A stretch of 64,000 bases of DNA. Origin: Tetragonia tetragonoides (lineage: Eukaryota > Streptophyta > Magnoliopsida > Caryophyllales > Aizoaceae). Position 1 is the stretch's first letter. The number at the start of each line of letters is the position of its first letter. The notes beneath the pieces are model-generated. The model was not told the origin of the DNA. It did no database searches and saw only the letters and a list, made by a program, of their open reading frames with translations. Positions 34,796 through 48,578 of the stretch are shown one piece after another. The stretch covers positions 12,249,000-12,312,999 of the forward strand of contig CM076145.1 of assembly GCA_038025085.1 (NCBI GenBank), in the 5' to 3' direction. Made by a program: the position numbers and the translations under genes.

Positions 34796-35668
34796 TTACG
34801 TGTAGCTTGAGTTGAAGCTTGTTTGTACTTTTAAACATCCATGGTGTAGTTTCTCACTCAAATGAATGCAAACAAAGCATTTGTGTGATTTCTCTTAATA
34901 TACAACACAAAAGTACTCAATCTCTTTCACCCTAGTCGTATGAGGTTTTAAAACGTGTATATGCATTCAAAAGGTGGAGTTAAAGCTTGTTTGTACTTGT
35001 AAACATCCTTGGTGTAGTTTCTCAGTCAAATGAATGCAAACAAAATATTTGGGTGCGTTCTCTTAAAATACAACACAAAAGACCTCAATCTCTTTCACCC
35101 TAGTCGTATGAGGTTTTAAAACGCGTAAATGCTTTCAAAAGCTTGAGTTGAAGCTTGTTTGTACTTGTAAACATCCTTGGTGTAGTTTCTCCCTCAAATG
35201 AATTCAAACAAAGCATTTGGGTGCTTTTTCTTAATATACAACACAAAAGAACTCAATCTCTTTCACCCTAGATGTAAGAGCTGTTAAAACGCGTAAATGC
35301 ATTCAAAAGGTGGAGTTAAAACTTGTTTGTACTTGTAAACATCCTTGGTGTATTTTCTCACTCAAATGAATGCAAACAAAGCATTTGGGTGCTTTCTCTT
35401 AATATACAACTCAAAAGACCTCAATCGCTTTCACCCTAGTCATATGAGCTTTTAAAACGCGTTACAACATTCAAAAGCTTGAGTTGAAGCTTGTTTGTAC
35501 TTGTAAACATCCTTGGTGTAGTTTCTCACTCAAATGAATGCAAACAAAGCTTTTGGGTGCTTTCTCTTAATATACAACACAAAAGACCTCAATCTCTTTC
35601 ACCCTAGTCATATGAGCTTTTAAAACGCGTATATGCATTCAAAAGCTTGTTTGTACTTGTAAACAACG
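34796..35668 (+). repeat. 168-bp satellite, forward block (second copy of large duplication)
   Basis: About 5.2 monomers, paralogous to 6563-7436, with identical junctions at both ends. Confidence 0.9.
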
Positions 35669-36165
35669 TGTAAATGCTTTCTTTGCTTTCATTTGAGTGA
35701 GAAACTACACCAAAGATGTTTACAAGTACCAACAAGTTTCAACTTAAGCTTTTGAATGCATTTACGCGTTTTAACAGCTCTTACGACTAGGCGAAAAGAG
35801 ATGGAGTTCATTTGTGTTGTATATTAAGAAAAAGCTCGCAAATGCTTTGTTTACATTCATTTGAGTGTTTAACTACCCCAAGGATGTTTACAACTACAAA
35901 CAAGCTTGAACTCAAACTTTTGAATGCATATAAGCGTTTTAAAAGCTCATAAGACAAGGGTGAAAGAGATTGAGTTCTTTGGTGTTGTGCATTAAGAGAA
36001 CGCACCCAAATGTTTTCCTTGCATTCATTTGAGTGAGAAACTACACCAAAGATGTTTACAAGAACAAACAAGCTTCAACTCAAGCTTTTGAATGTATTTA
36101 CGCGTTTTAAACAGTTTCTTAATTTTGTTTGCATTCACCTTTTTAGTTTACAAGTACAACCAATC
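35669..36165 (-). repeat. 168-bp satellite, reverse block containing an empty site
   Basis: Paralogue of 7437-7824 plus 12038-12155. The uninterrupted ACCAAAGATGTTTACAAG near 36045-36062 is the unoccupied counterpart of the element 1 insertion site. The scrambled AACAGTTTCTTAATTTTG patch follows at 36105-36165. Confidence 0.9.
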
Positions 36166-36748
36166 AAATGAATGCAAATAAAGCATTTGGGTGCTTTCTC
36201 TTAATATACAACACAAAAGAACTCAATCTCTTTCACCCTAGATGTAAAAGCTGTTAAAACGCGTAAATGCATTCAAAAGGTGGCTTGTTTGTACTTGTAA
36301 ACATCCTTGGTGTAGTTTCTCACTCAAATGAATGCAAACAAAGCATTTGAGTGCTTTCTCTTAATATACAACACAAAAGACCTCAATCTCTTTCACCCTA
36401 GTCATATGAGCTTTTAAAACGCGTAAATACATTCTAAACTTGAGTTGAAGCTTGTTTGTACTTGTAAACATCCTTGGTGTAGTTTCTCACTCAAATGAAT
36501 GCAAACAAAGCATTTGGGTGCTTTCTCTTAATATACAACACAAAAGACCTTAATCTCTTTCACCCTTGTCGTATGAGGTTTTAAAACGCGTAAATGTTTT
36601 CAAAAGCTTGAGTTGAAGCTTGTTTGTACTTGTAAACATCCTTGGTGTAGTTTCTCCCTCAAATGAATGCAAACAAAGCATTTGGGTGCTTTCTCTTAAT
36701 ATACAACACAAAAGAACTCAATCTCTTTCACCCTACTCGTATTCATTT
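36166..36748 (+). repeat. 168-bp satellite, forward block
   Basis: About 3.5 monomers, the counterpart of the array around gag-only element A but with no insertion. Confidence 0.9.
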
Positions 36749-37125
36749 GTTTACATTCATTTGAGTGTGAAACTACCCCAAGGATGTTTACAACTACAAA
36801 CAAGCTTGAACGCCAGCTTTTGAATGCATTTAAGCGTTTTAAAAGCTCATACGACCAGGGTGAATGAGATTGAGTTCTTTTGTGTTGTATTTTCAGAGAA
36901 AGCACCCAAAAGCTTTGTTTGCATTCATTGGAGTGAGAAACTACACCAAGGATGTTTACAAGTACAAACAAGCTTCAACTCAAGCTTTTGAATGCATTTA
37001 CGGGTTTTAACAGCTCATACGAGTAGGGTGAAAGAGATTTGAGGTCTTTTTTGTTGTATATTTATACCAAACAAGCATTAAGTTCAAAACACTTCTTGAC
37101 CTTTTCTAAAACTCGAATGTAAATG
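36749..37125 (-). repeat. 168-bp satellite, reverse block plus spacer
   Basis: About two reverse monomers, then the second copy of the non-satellite spacer at 37069-37125. Confidence 0.85.
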
Positions 37126-38755
37126 CATTCAAAACACGTAAATGCATTCAAAAGATTGAGTTGAAGCTTGTTTGTACTTGAAAACATTCTTGGTGTAGTT
37201 TCTCACTCAAATGAATGCAAACAAAGCATTTGTGTGATTTCTCTTATTATACAACACAAAAGAACTTAATCTCTTTTCGCCTAGTCGTAAGAGCTGTTAA
37301 AACGTGTAAATACATTCAAAAGCTTGAGTTGAAGCTTGTTTGTACTTGTAAACATCCTTGGTTAAGTTTGTCACTCAACTGAATGCAAACAAAGCATTTG
37401 GGTGCTTTCTTTTAATATACAATACAAAAGAACTCAATCTCTTTCACCCTAGATGTAAGAGCTGTTAAAACGCGTAAATGCATTCAAAAGGTGGAGTTAA
37501 AGCTTGTTTGTACTTGTAAACATCCTTGGTGTAGTTTCTCACCCAAATGAATGCAAACAAAGCATTTGGGTGCTTTCTCTTAATATACAACACAAAAGAC
37601 CTCAATCTCTTTTACCCTAATCGTAAGAGCTGTTAAAACGCGTAAATACATTCAAAAGCTTGAGTTGAAGCTTGTTTGTACTTGTAAACATCCTTGGTTA
37701 AGTTTCTCACTCAAACGAATGCAAAGAAAGTATTTGGGTGCTTTCTCTAGTACACAACACAAAAGAACTCAATCTTTTTCACCCTAGTGATATGAGCTTT
37801 TAAAACGCGTAAATGCATTCAAAAGCTTGAGTTGAAGCTTGTTTGTACTTGTAAATATTCTTGGCGTAGTTTCTCACTGAAATGAATGCAAACAAAGCAT
37901 TTGGTTGCTTTCTCTTAATATACAACACAAAAGACCTCAATCTCTTTCACCCTAGATGTAAGAGCTGTTAAAACGCGTAAATGCATTCAAAAGTTGGAGT
38001 TAAAGCTTGTTTGTACTTGTAAACATCCTTGGTGTAGTTTCTCACTCAAATGAATGCAAACAAAGCATTTGGGTGCTTTCTCTTAATATACAACACAAAA
38101 GAACTCAATCTCTTTCACCCTAGATGTAAGAGCTGTTAAAACGCGTAAATGCATTCAAAAGGTGGAGTTAAAGCTTGTTTGTACTTGTAAATATCCTTGG
38201 TGTAGCTTCTCACTCAAATGAATGCAAACAAAGCATTTGGGTGCTTTCTCTTAATATACAACACAAAAGACCTCAATCTCTTTCACCCTAATCGTAAGAG
38301 CTGTTAAAACGCGTAAATACATTCAAAAGCTTGAGTTGAAGCTTGTTTGTACTTGTAAACATCCTTGGTGTATTTTCTCACTCCAATGAATGCAAACAAA
38401 GCTTTTGGGTGCTTTCTCTGAAAATACAACACAAAAGAACTCAATCTCTTTCACCCTAGTCGTAAGAGCTGTTAAAACGCGTAAATGCATTCAAAAGGTG
38501 GAGTTAAAGCTTGTTTGTACTTGTAAACATCCTTGGTGTATTTTCTCACTCAAATGAATGCAAACAAAGCATTTGGGTGCTTTCTCTTAGTATACAACAC
38601 AAAAGACCTCAATGTCTTTCACCCTAGTCATATGAGCTTTTAAAACGCGTAAATACATTCAAAAGCTTGAGTTGAAGCTTGTTTGTACTTGTAAACATCC
38701 TAGGTGTAGTTCACACTCAAATGAATGCAAACAAAGTATTTGGATGCTTTCTCTT
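37126..38755 (+). repeat. 168-bp satellite, forward block
   Basis: About 9.7 forward monomers, mostly in GAACTC/GACCTC alternation. Confidence 0.92.
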
Positions 38756-39740
38756 AAAGAAAGTACATTTGGGTGATTTAAGAGCTGTTTCTCACTCAAA
38801 AACTTCCTGAATGAGCAATTAAAACAACACCTAGAATGTTTAAATGTACAAACATGGTTCAACTTGAGTTTTAATTGAATTAGCAATGCTCGAATTAAAA
38901 GGTCTTACGAGTAGGGTGAAAGAGATTTGAGTTCTTTTGTGTTGTATATTAAAAGAAATGATCCAAATACTTTGTTTGGATTCATTTGAGTATGAAACTA
39001 CATAAAGATTGTTTTAAAGTACAAACAAGCTTCAACTCAAGCTTTTGAATGCATTTACGCGTTTTAAAAGCTTATACGAGTAGGGTGAAAGAGATTTGAG
39101 TTCTTTTGTGTTGTATATTAAGAGAAAGCATCCAAATAATTTGTTTGCATTCATTTGAGTGTGAAACTACACCTAGGATGTTTACAAGTACAAACAAGCT
39201 TAAACTCAAGCTTTTGAATGCATTTACGCGTTTTAACAGCTCTTACGATTAGGGTGAAAGAGATTGAGTTCTTTTGTGTTGTATATTAAGAGAAAGCACC
39301 CAGATGCTTTGTTTGCATTCATTTAAGTGAGAAACTACACCAAGGATGTTTACAAGAACAAAAGACCTTCAACTCAAGCTTTTGAATGCACTTACGTGTT
39401 TTGAATACATTTACGCGTTTTAACAGCTCTTACGACTAGGGTGAAAGAGATTGAGTTCTTTTGTGTTGAAAATTAAGAGAATGCACCCAGATGCATTTGC
39501 ATTCATTTAAGTGAGAAACAACACCAAGGATGTTTACATGTACAAACAAGCTTCAGCTTAAGCTTTTGAATGCATTTACCCTTTTTGACAGCTCTTACGA
39601 CTAGGGTGAAAGAGAATGCATTTACGCGTTTTAAAAGCTCATATGACTAGGGTGAAAAAGCTTGAGTTCTTTTGTGTTGTATTTTAAGAGAAAGCAACCA
39701 AAAGCTTTGTTTGCATTCATTTCAGTGAGAAACTACCAAC
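38756..39740 (-). repeat. 168-bp satellite, diverged then reverse block
   Basis: Second copy of 20076-21078, including the diverged 150-bp start. Confidence 0.88.
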
Positions 39741-39929
39741 GATGAAATATAGTTTGAGCTTTACCACTCCAATGAATGCAAACAAAGCTTTGTTTGCATT
39801 CATTTCAGTGAGAAACTACACCAAGGATGAAATGTAGTTTGAGCTTTACCACTCCAATGAATGCAAACAAAGCTTTGTTTGCATTCATTTCAGTGAGAAA
39901 CTACACCAAGAATGTTTACAAGTACAAAC
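39741..39929. repeat. Two tandem 85-bp palindromic units
   Basis: A unit of 85 bp (GATGAAATATAGTTTGAGC plus palindrome plus AGTGAGAAACTAC) occurs twice in a row. Each copy holds a perfect 34-bp palindrome, at 39771-39804 and 39856-39889. The paralogue near 21079 has one unit, so the second arose by tandem duplication. Confidence 0.92.
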
Positions 39930-42900
39930 AAAGCATTTACGTGTAGCTTGAGTTGAAGCTCGTTTGTACTTGTCAACATCCTTGGTGTAGTTTCTCACTC
40001 AAATGAATGCAAACAAAGCATTTGTGAGATTTCTCTTAATATACAACACAAAAGAAATCAATCTCCTTCACCCTAGTCGTATGAGGTTTTAAAACGCGTA
40101 TATGCATTCAAAAGGTGGAGTTAAAGCTTGTTTGTACTTGTAAACATCCTTGGTGTAGTTTCTTACTCAAATGAATGCAAACAAAGTATTTGGATGCATT
40201 CTCTTAATATACAACACAAAAGAACTCAAATCTCTTTCACCCTACTCGTATGAGATTTCAAAACGCGTAAATGCATTCAAAAGCTTGAGTTGAAGCTTTT
40301 TTGTATTTGTAAACATCCTAGGGGCAGTTTCACACTCACATGTATCCAAACAAAGTATTTGGATGCTTTCTCTTAATGTACAACACAAAAGAACTCAAAT
40401 CACTTTCACCCTACTCGTATGAGCTTTTAAAACGCACAAATGCATTCAAAAGCTTGAGTTGAAGCATGTTTGTACATTTAAAACATTTTAGGTGTAGTTT
40501 CATACTCAAAATTTTACAAGTACAAACAAGCTTCAAGTCAAATGAATGCAAACAAAGCATTCGTGTGATTTCTTTTAATATACAACACAAAAGACCTCAA
40601 TCTCTTTCACCCTAGATGTAAGAGCTGTTAAAACGCGTAAATGCATTCAAAAGGTGGAGTTAAAGCTTGTTTGTACTGGTAAACATCCTTGGTGTAGTTT
40701 CTCCCTCAAATGAATGCAAACAAAGCATTTGGGTGCTTTCTCTTAATATACAACACAAAAGACCTCAATCTCTTTCACCCTAATTGTAAGAGCTGTTAAA
40801 ACGCGTAAATACATTCGAAAGCTTGAGTTGAAGCTTGTTTGTACTTGTAAACATCCTTGGTTAAGTTTCTCACTCAAATGAATGCAAACAAAGCATTTGG
40901 GTGCTTTCTCTTAATATACAACACAAAAGAACTCAATCTTTTTCACCCTAGTCATATGAGCTTTTAAAACACGTAAATGCATTCAAAAGCTTGAGTTAAA
41001 TCTTGTTTGTACTTGTAAACATCCTTGGTGTAGTTTCTCACTCAAATGAATGCAAACAAAGCATTTGGGTGCTTTCTGTTAATATACAACACAAAAGACC
41101 TCAATCACTTTCACCTTAGTTGTAAGAGCTGTTAAAATGCGTAAATGCATTCAAAAGGTTGAGTTAAAGCTTGTTTGTACTTGTAAACATCCTTGGTGTA
41201 GTTTCTCCCTCAAATGAATGCAAACAAAGCATTTGGGTGCTTTCTCTTAATATACAACACAAAAGAACTCAATCTCTTTCACCCTAGATGTAAGAGCTGT
41301 TAAAACGCGTAAATGCATTCAAAAGGTGGAGTTAAAGCTTGTTTGTACTTGTAAACATCCTTGGTATAGTTTCACACTCAAATGAATGCAAACAAAGTAT
41401 TTGGATGCATTCTCTTAATGTACAACACAAAAGAACTCAAAACTCTTTCACCCTACCCGTATGAGCTTTCAAAACGCGTAAATGCATTCAAAAGCTTGAG
41501 TTGAAGCTTGTTTGTACTTGTAAACATCCTAGGGGCAGTTTCACACTCACATGTATCCAAACAAAGTATTTGGATGCTTTCTCTTAATGTACAACACAAA
41601 AGAACTCAAATCTCTTTCACCCTACTCGTATGAGCTTTTAAAACGCGCAAATGCATTCAAAAGCTTGAGTTGAAGCATGTTTGTACATTTAAAACATTCT
41701 AGGTGTAGTTTCATACTCAAAATTTTACAAGTACAAACAAGCTTCAACTCAAATGAATGCAAACAAAGCATTCGTGTGATTTCTTTTAATATACAACACA
41801 AAAGACCTCAGTCTCTTTCACCCTAGATGTAAGAGCTGTTAAAACGCGTAAATGCATTCAAAAGGTGGAGTTAAAGCTTGTTTGTACTTGTAAACATCCT
41901 TGGTGTAGTTTCTCACTCAAATGAATGCAAACAAAGCATTTGGGTGCTTTCTCTTAATATACAACACAAAAGACCTCAATCTCTGTCACCCTAATCGTAA
42001 GAGCTGTTAAAACGCGTAAATACATTCAAAAGCTTGTGTTGAAAGCTTGTTTGTACTTGTAAACATCCATGGGTAAGTTTCTCACTCAAATGAATGCAAA
42101 CAAAGCATTTGGGTGCTTTCTCTTAATATACAACACAAAAGAATTCAATCTCTTTCACCCTAGTTGTAAGAGCTGTTAAAACGCGTAAATGCATTCAAAA
42201 GGTGGAGTTAAAGCTTGTTTGTACTTGTAAACATCCTTGGTGTAGTTTCTCACTCAAATGAATGCAAACAAAGCATTTGGGTGTTTTCTCCTAATATACA
42301 ACACAAACGACCTCAGTCTCTTTCACCCTAATCGTAAGAGCTGTTAAAACGCGTAAATACATTCGAAAGCTTGAGTTGAAGCTTGTTTGTACTTGTAAAC
42401 ATCCTTGGTTAAGTTTCTCACCCAAATGAATGCAAACAAAGCATTTGGGTACTTTCTCTTAATATACAACACAAAAGAACTCAATCTTTTTCACCCTAAT
42501 CATATGAGCTTTTAAAACACGTAAATGCATTCAAAAGCTTGAGTTAAATCTTGTTTGTACTTGTAAACATCCTTGGTGTAGTTTCTCACTCAAATGAATG
42601 CAAACAAAGCATTTGGGTGCTTTCTCTTAATATACAACACAAAAGACCTCAATCTCTTTCACCCTAGTCGTATGAGGTTTTAAAACGCGTAAATGCTTTC
42701 AAAAGATTGAGTTGAAGCTTGTTTGTACTTGTAAACATCCTTGGTGTAGTTTCTCCCTCAAATGAATGCAAACAAAGCATTTGGGTGCTTTCTCTTAATA
42801 TACAACCCAAAAGAATTCAATCTCTTTCACCCTAGATGTAAAAGCTGTTAAAACGCGTAAATGCATTCAAAAGGTGGAGTTAAAGCCTGTTTGTACTTGT

Positions 42901-43112
42901 AAACATCCTTGGTGTAGCTTCTCACTCAAATGAATGCAAACAAAGCATTTGGGTGCTTTCTCTTAATATACAACACAAAAGCCCTCAATCTCTTTCACCC
43001 TAGTCATATGAGCTTTTAAAACGCGTAACTACATTCAAAAGCTTGAGTTGAAGCTTGTTTGTACTTGTAAACATCCTTGGTGTAGTTTCTCACTCCAATG
43101 AATGCAAACAAA
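39930..43112 (+). repeat. 168-bp satellite, long forward block with higher-order units
   Basis: About 19 forward monomers. It contains two of four copies of a chimeric unit marked by CCTAGGGGCAGTTTCACAC (GGGGCAG at 40321 and 41532) followed by a reverse scrap of about 35 bp (TTTTACAAGTACAAACAAGC). Confidence 0.92.
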
Positions 43113-43358
43113 GCTTTAACTCCACCTTTTGAATGCATTTACGCGTTTTAACAGCTCTTACATCTAGGGCGAAAGAGATTGAGTTCTTTTGTGTTGTATT
43201 TTCAGAGAAAGCACCCAAAAGCTTTGTTTGCATTCATTGGAGTGAGAAACTACACCAAGGATGTTTACAAGTACAAACAAGCTTCAACTCATGCTTTTGA
43301 ATGCATTTAAGCGTTTTAAAAGAAAGCACCCAAATGCTTTGTTTGCATTCATTTGAGG
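43113..43358 (-). repeat. 168-bp satellite, short reverse block
   Basis: About 1.5 reverse monomers set into a forward array. Entry is at CAAAGCTTTAACTCCACC. Confidence 0.88.
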
Positions 43359-45292
43359 GAAACAAAGCATTTGTGTGATTTCTCTTAATATACAACACAA
43401 AAGAACTCAATCTCTTTCACCCTAGATGTAAGAGCTGTTAAAACGCGTAAATGCATTCAAAAGGTGGAGTTAAAGCTTGTTTGTACTTGTAAACATCCTT
43501 GGTGTAGTTTCTCACTGAAATGAATGCAAACAAAGTATTTGGATGCATTCTCTTAATATACAACACAAAAGAACTCAAATCTCTTTCACCCTACTCGTAT
43601 GAGCTTTCAAAACGCGTAAATGCATTCAAAAGCTTGAGTTGAAGCTTGTTTGTACTTGTAAACATCCTAGGGGCAGTTTCACACTCACATGTATCCAAAC
43701 AAAGTATTTGGATGCTTTCTCTTAATGTACAACACAAAAGAACTCAAATCTCTTTCACCCTACTCGTATGAGCTTTTAAAACGCTCAAATGCATTCAAAA
43801 GCTTCAGTTGAAGCATGTTTGTACATTTAAAACATTCTAGGTGTAGTTTCATACTCAAAATTTTACAAGTACAAACAAGCTTCAACTCAAATGAATGCAA
43901 ACACAGCATTCGTGTGATTTCTTTTAATATACAACACAAAAGACCTCAGTCTCTTTCACCCTAGATGTAAGAGCTGTTAAAACGCGTAAATGCATTCAAA
44001 AGGTGGAGTTAAAGCTTGTTTGTACTTGTAAACATCCTTGGTGTAGTATCTCACTCAAACGAATGCAAACAAAGCATTTGGGTGCTTTCTCTTAATATAC
44101 AACACAAAAGACCTCAATCTCTTTCACCCTAATCGTAAGAGCTGTTAAAACGCGTAAATACCATCAAAAGCTTGAGTTGAAGCTTGTTTGTACTTGTAAA
44201 CATCCATGGTTAAGTTTCTCACTCAAATGAATGCAAACAAAGCATTTGGGTGCTTTCTCTTAATATACAACACAAAAGAATTCAATCTCTTTCACCCTAG
44301 TTGTAAGAGCTGTTAAAATGCGTAAATGCTTTCAAAAGGTGGAGTTAAAGCTTGTTTGTACTTGTAAACATCCTTGGTGTAGTTTCTCCCTCAAATGAAC
44401 GCAACCAAAGCATTTGGGTGCTTTCTCTTAATGTACAACACAAAAGAACTCAATCTCTTTCACCCTAGATGTAAGAGCTGTTAAAACGAGTAAATGCATT
44501 CAAAAGGTGGAGTTAAAGCTTGTTTGTACTTGTAAACATCCTTGGTGTAGTTTCTCACTCAAATGAATGCAAACAAAGTATTTGGATGCATTCTCTTAAT
44601 ATACAACACAAAAGAACTCAAATCTCTTTCACCCTACTCGTATGAGCTTTCAAAACGCGTAAATGCATTCAAAAGCTTGAGTTGAAGCTTGTTTGTACTT
44701 GTAAACATCCTAGGGGCAGTTTCACACTCACATGTATCCAAACAAAGTATTTGGATGCTTTCTCTTAATGTACAACACAAAAGAACTCAAATCACTTTCA
44801 CCCTACTCGTATGAGCTTTTAAAACGCACAAATGCATTCAAAAGCTTGAGTTGAAGCATGTTTGTACATTTAAAACATTTTAGGTGTAGTTTCATACTCA
44901 AAATTTTACAAGTACAAACAAGCTTCAACTCAAATGAATGCAAACAAAGCATTCGTGTGATTTCTTTTAATATACAACACAAAAGACCTCAATCTATTTC
45001 ACCCTAGATGTAAGAGCTGTTAAAACGCGTAAATGCATTCAAAAGGTGGAGTTAAAGCTTGTTTGTACTTGTAAACATCCTTGGTGTAGTTTCTCACTCA
45101 AATGAATGCAAACAAAGCATTTGGGTGCTTTCTCTTAGTATACAACACAAAAGACCTCAATCTCTTTCACCCTAGTCATATGAGCTTTTAAAACGCGTAA
45201 ATACATTCAAAAGCTTGAGTTGAAGCTTGTTTGTACTTGTAAACATCCTTGGTTAAGTTTCTCACTCAAATGAATGCAAACAAAGCTTTTAG
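43359..45292 (+). repeat. 168-bp satellite, long forward block with higher-order units
   Basis: About 11.5 monomers with the third and fourth GGGGCAG units (43670 and 44713). Confidence 0.92.
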
Positions 45293-47983
45293 TTGCTTTG
45301 TATGCATTCATTTGAGTGAGAAACTACACCAAGGATATTTACAAGTACAAACAAGCTTTAACTGAAGCTTTTTATTGTATTTATGCATTTTAACAGCTCA
45401 TATGACTAGGGTGAAAGAGATTGAGTTCTTTTGTGTTGTATATTAAGAGAAATCACCCAAATGGTTTGTTTGCATTCATTTGAGTGAGAAACTACACCAA
45501 GGATGTTTACAAGTACAAACAAGTTTCAACTCAAGCTTTTGAATGCATTTACGCGTTTTAACAGCTCTTACGACTAGGCGAAAAGAGATTGAGTTTTTTT
45601 GTGTTGTATATTAAGAAAAAGCTCGCAAATGCTTTGTTTAAAATCATTTGAGTTTCAACTCAAGCTTTTGAATGCATTTAAGCGTTTTAAAAGCTCATAC
45701 GACAACTGTGAAAGAGATTGAGTTCTTTTGTGTTGTATATTAAGAGAACGCACCCAAATGCTTTGTTTGCATTCATTTGAGTGAGAAACTTAACCAACCA
45801 TGTTTACAAGTACAAACAAGATTCAACTCAAGCTTTTGAATGCATTTACGCGTTTTAATACCTCATACAACTAGGGTGAAAGAGATTGAGTTCTTTTGTG
45901 TTGTATATTAAGAGAAATCACAAAAATGCTTTGTTTGCATTCATTTGAGTGAGAAACTACACCAAGGATGTTTACAAGTACAAACAAGCTTCAACTCAAG
46001 CTTTTGAATGCATTTACGCGTTTTAAAAGCTCATATGACTAGGGTGAAAAAGCTTGAGTTCTTTTCTGTTGTTTATTAAGAGAAAGCATCCAAAAGCTTT
46101 GTTTGCATTCATTTGAGTGAGAAACTCAATCTCTTTTGTGTTTACAAGTACAAACAAGCTTCAGCTCAAGCTTAAGAGAAAGCACTCAATTGCTTTGTTT
46201 GCATTCATTGGAGTGAGAAACTACACCTAGGACGTTTACAAGTACAAACAAGGTTTAACTCCACCTTTTGAATGCATTTACGCATTTTAACAGCTCTTAC
46301 ATCTAGGGTGAAAGAGATTGAGTTCTTTTGTGTTGTATATTAAGAGAAAGCACCCAAATGCTTTGTTTGCATTCATTTGAGTGAGAAACTACACCAAGGA
46401 TGTTTACAAGCACAAACAAGCTTTAACTCCACCTTTTGAATGCATTTACGCATTTTAACAGCTCTTACAACTAGGGAGAAAGAGATATAGTTCTTTTGTG
46501 TTGTATATTAAGAGAAATCATACAAATTCTTTGTTTGCATTCATTTGAGTGAGAAACTACACCAAGGATGTTTACAAGTACAAACAAGCTTTAACTCCAC
46601 CTTTTGAAAGCATTTACGCATTTTAACAGCTCTTACAACTAGGGTTAAAGAGATTGAGTTCTTTTGTGTTGTATATTAAGAGAAAGCACCCAAATGCTTT
46701 GTTTGCATTCATTTGAGTGAGAAACTTAACAATGGATGTTTACAAGTACAAACAAGCTTCAACTCAAGCTTTTCAATGTATTTACGCGTTTTAACAGCTC
46801 TTACGATTAGGGTGAAAGAGATTGAGGTCTTTTGTGTTGTATATTAAGAGAAAGCACCCAAATGCTTTGTTTGCATTCATTTGAGTGAGAAACTACACCA
46901 AGGATGTTTACAAGTACAAACAAGCTTTAACTCTACCTTTTGAATGCATTTACGCGTTTTAACAGCTCTTACATCTAGGGTGAAAGAGATTGAGGTCTTT
47001 TGTGTTGTATATTAAAAGAAATCACACGAATGCTTTGTTTGCATTCATTTGAGTTGAAGCTTGTTTGTACTTGTAAAATTTTGAGTATGAAACTACACCT
47101 AGAATGTTTTAAATGTACAAACATGCTTCAACTCAAGCTTTTGAATGCATTTGCGCGTTTTAAAAGCTCATACGAGTAGGGTGAAAGAGATTTGAGTTCT
47201 TTTGTGTTGTACATTAAGAGAAAGCATCCAAATACTTTGTTTGGATACATGTGAGTGTGAAACTGCCCCTAGGATGTTTACAAGTACAAACAAGCTTCAA
47301 CTCAAGCTTTTGAATGCATTTACGCGTTTTGAAAGCTCATACGAGTAAGGTGAAAGAGATTTGAGTTCTTTTGTGTTGTATATTAAGAGAATGCATCCAA
47401 ATACTTTGTTTGCATTCATTTGAGTGAGAAACTACACCAAGGATGTTTACAAGTACAAACAAGCTTTAACTCCACCTTTTGAATGCATTTACGCGTTTTA
47501 ACAGCTCTTACATCTAGGGTGAAAGAGATTGAGTTCTTTTGTGTTTTATATTAAGAGAAAGCACCCAAATGCTTTGTTTGCATTCATTTGAGGGAGAAAC
47601 TACACCAAGGATGTTTACAAGTACAAACAAGCTTTAACACAACCATTTGAATGCCGTTACGCATTTTAACAGCTCTTACAACTAAGGTGAAAGAGATTGA
47701 GTTCTTTTGTGTTGTATATTAAGAGAAATCACACAAATGCTTTGTTTTCATTCATTTGAGTGAGAAACTACACCCAGAATGTTTACAAGTACAAACAAGC
47801 TTCAACTCAAGGTTTTGAATGCATTTACGCGTTTTAAAAGCTCATATCACTAGGGTGAAAAAGATTGAGTTCTTTTGTGTTGTATTTTAAGAGAAAGTAA
47901 CCAAAAGCTTTGTTTGCATTCATTTCAGTGAGAAACTACACCAAGAATGTTTTCAAGTACAAACAAGCATCAACTCAAGCTTT
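45293..47983 (-). repeat. 168-bp satellite, long reverse block, left flank of solo LTR
   Basis: About 16 reverse monomers, paralogous to 25919-28310. It ends CTCAAGCTTT at the solo LTR. Confidence 0.92.
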
Positions 47984-48213
47984 TGATGTGATTTATTTAG
48001 GGATTTTCTGTATTTTTGATAAACAAAACAATAAAAGGGATATACCTCTCGAATCACTCAAGGGGTTGGGGTTTTTCGTTCAAGAATCACTCAAGAACAA
48101 GACTTGCGCATCACACACAAGGGTTTCAAACTGAATCACTCAATTTGAGGGGTAAATACTCACGTATTAATCATTAATCATCAAAGTCTATGTTACAATT
48201 TCGTGCTCTCCCC

Positions 48214-48221
48214 TATATATA
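48214..48221 (-). promoter_or_regulatory. TATA box of the solo LTR
   Basis: The minus strand reads CTATATATAGGGG, at the position of the TATA box in the related LTRs. Confidence 0.6.
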
Positions 48222-48578
48222 GACAAAGAAATCTAAAGCTACTAGGAATCCTAATCCAAGTAGGAAACTAACTATGAAACTGATTACAATTGTAAAACGA
48301 ACTATCTAACAGCTTTTCTAATTCCTAATGGACTCATAATGCTAATAATAACCAGATTATTAGTTTCCTAAGCAATAAATCACGCTAAAAGCAAGTTAAA
48401 ATAAACTAGGACACAATAACTAAACTAAAGTCGTTGCCTTGGCGCGCAAGGAATATGTTCCGTAACTTGTTACGCGTTTTTGACCATGTTGCGCTTTGAA
48501 TTAGAGAAAACTCAAAGCATCAATGTTGTAGATCTCGATCATATCTTTCTACAGAGATTTGAATCATCACGTTTAGAT

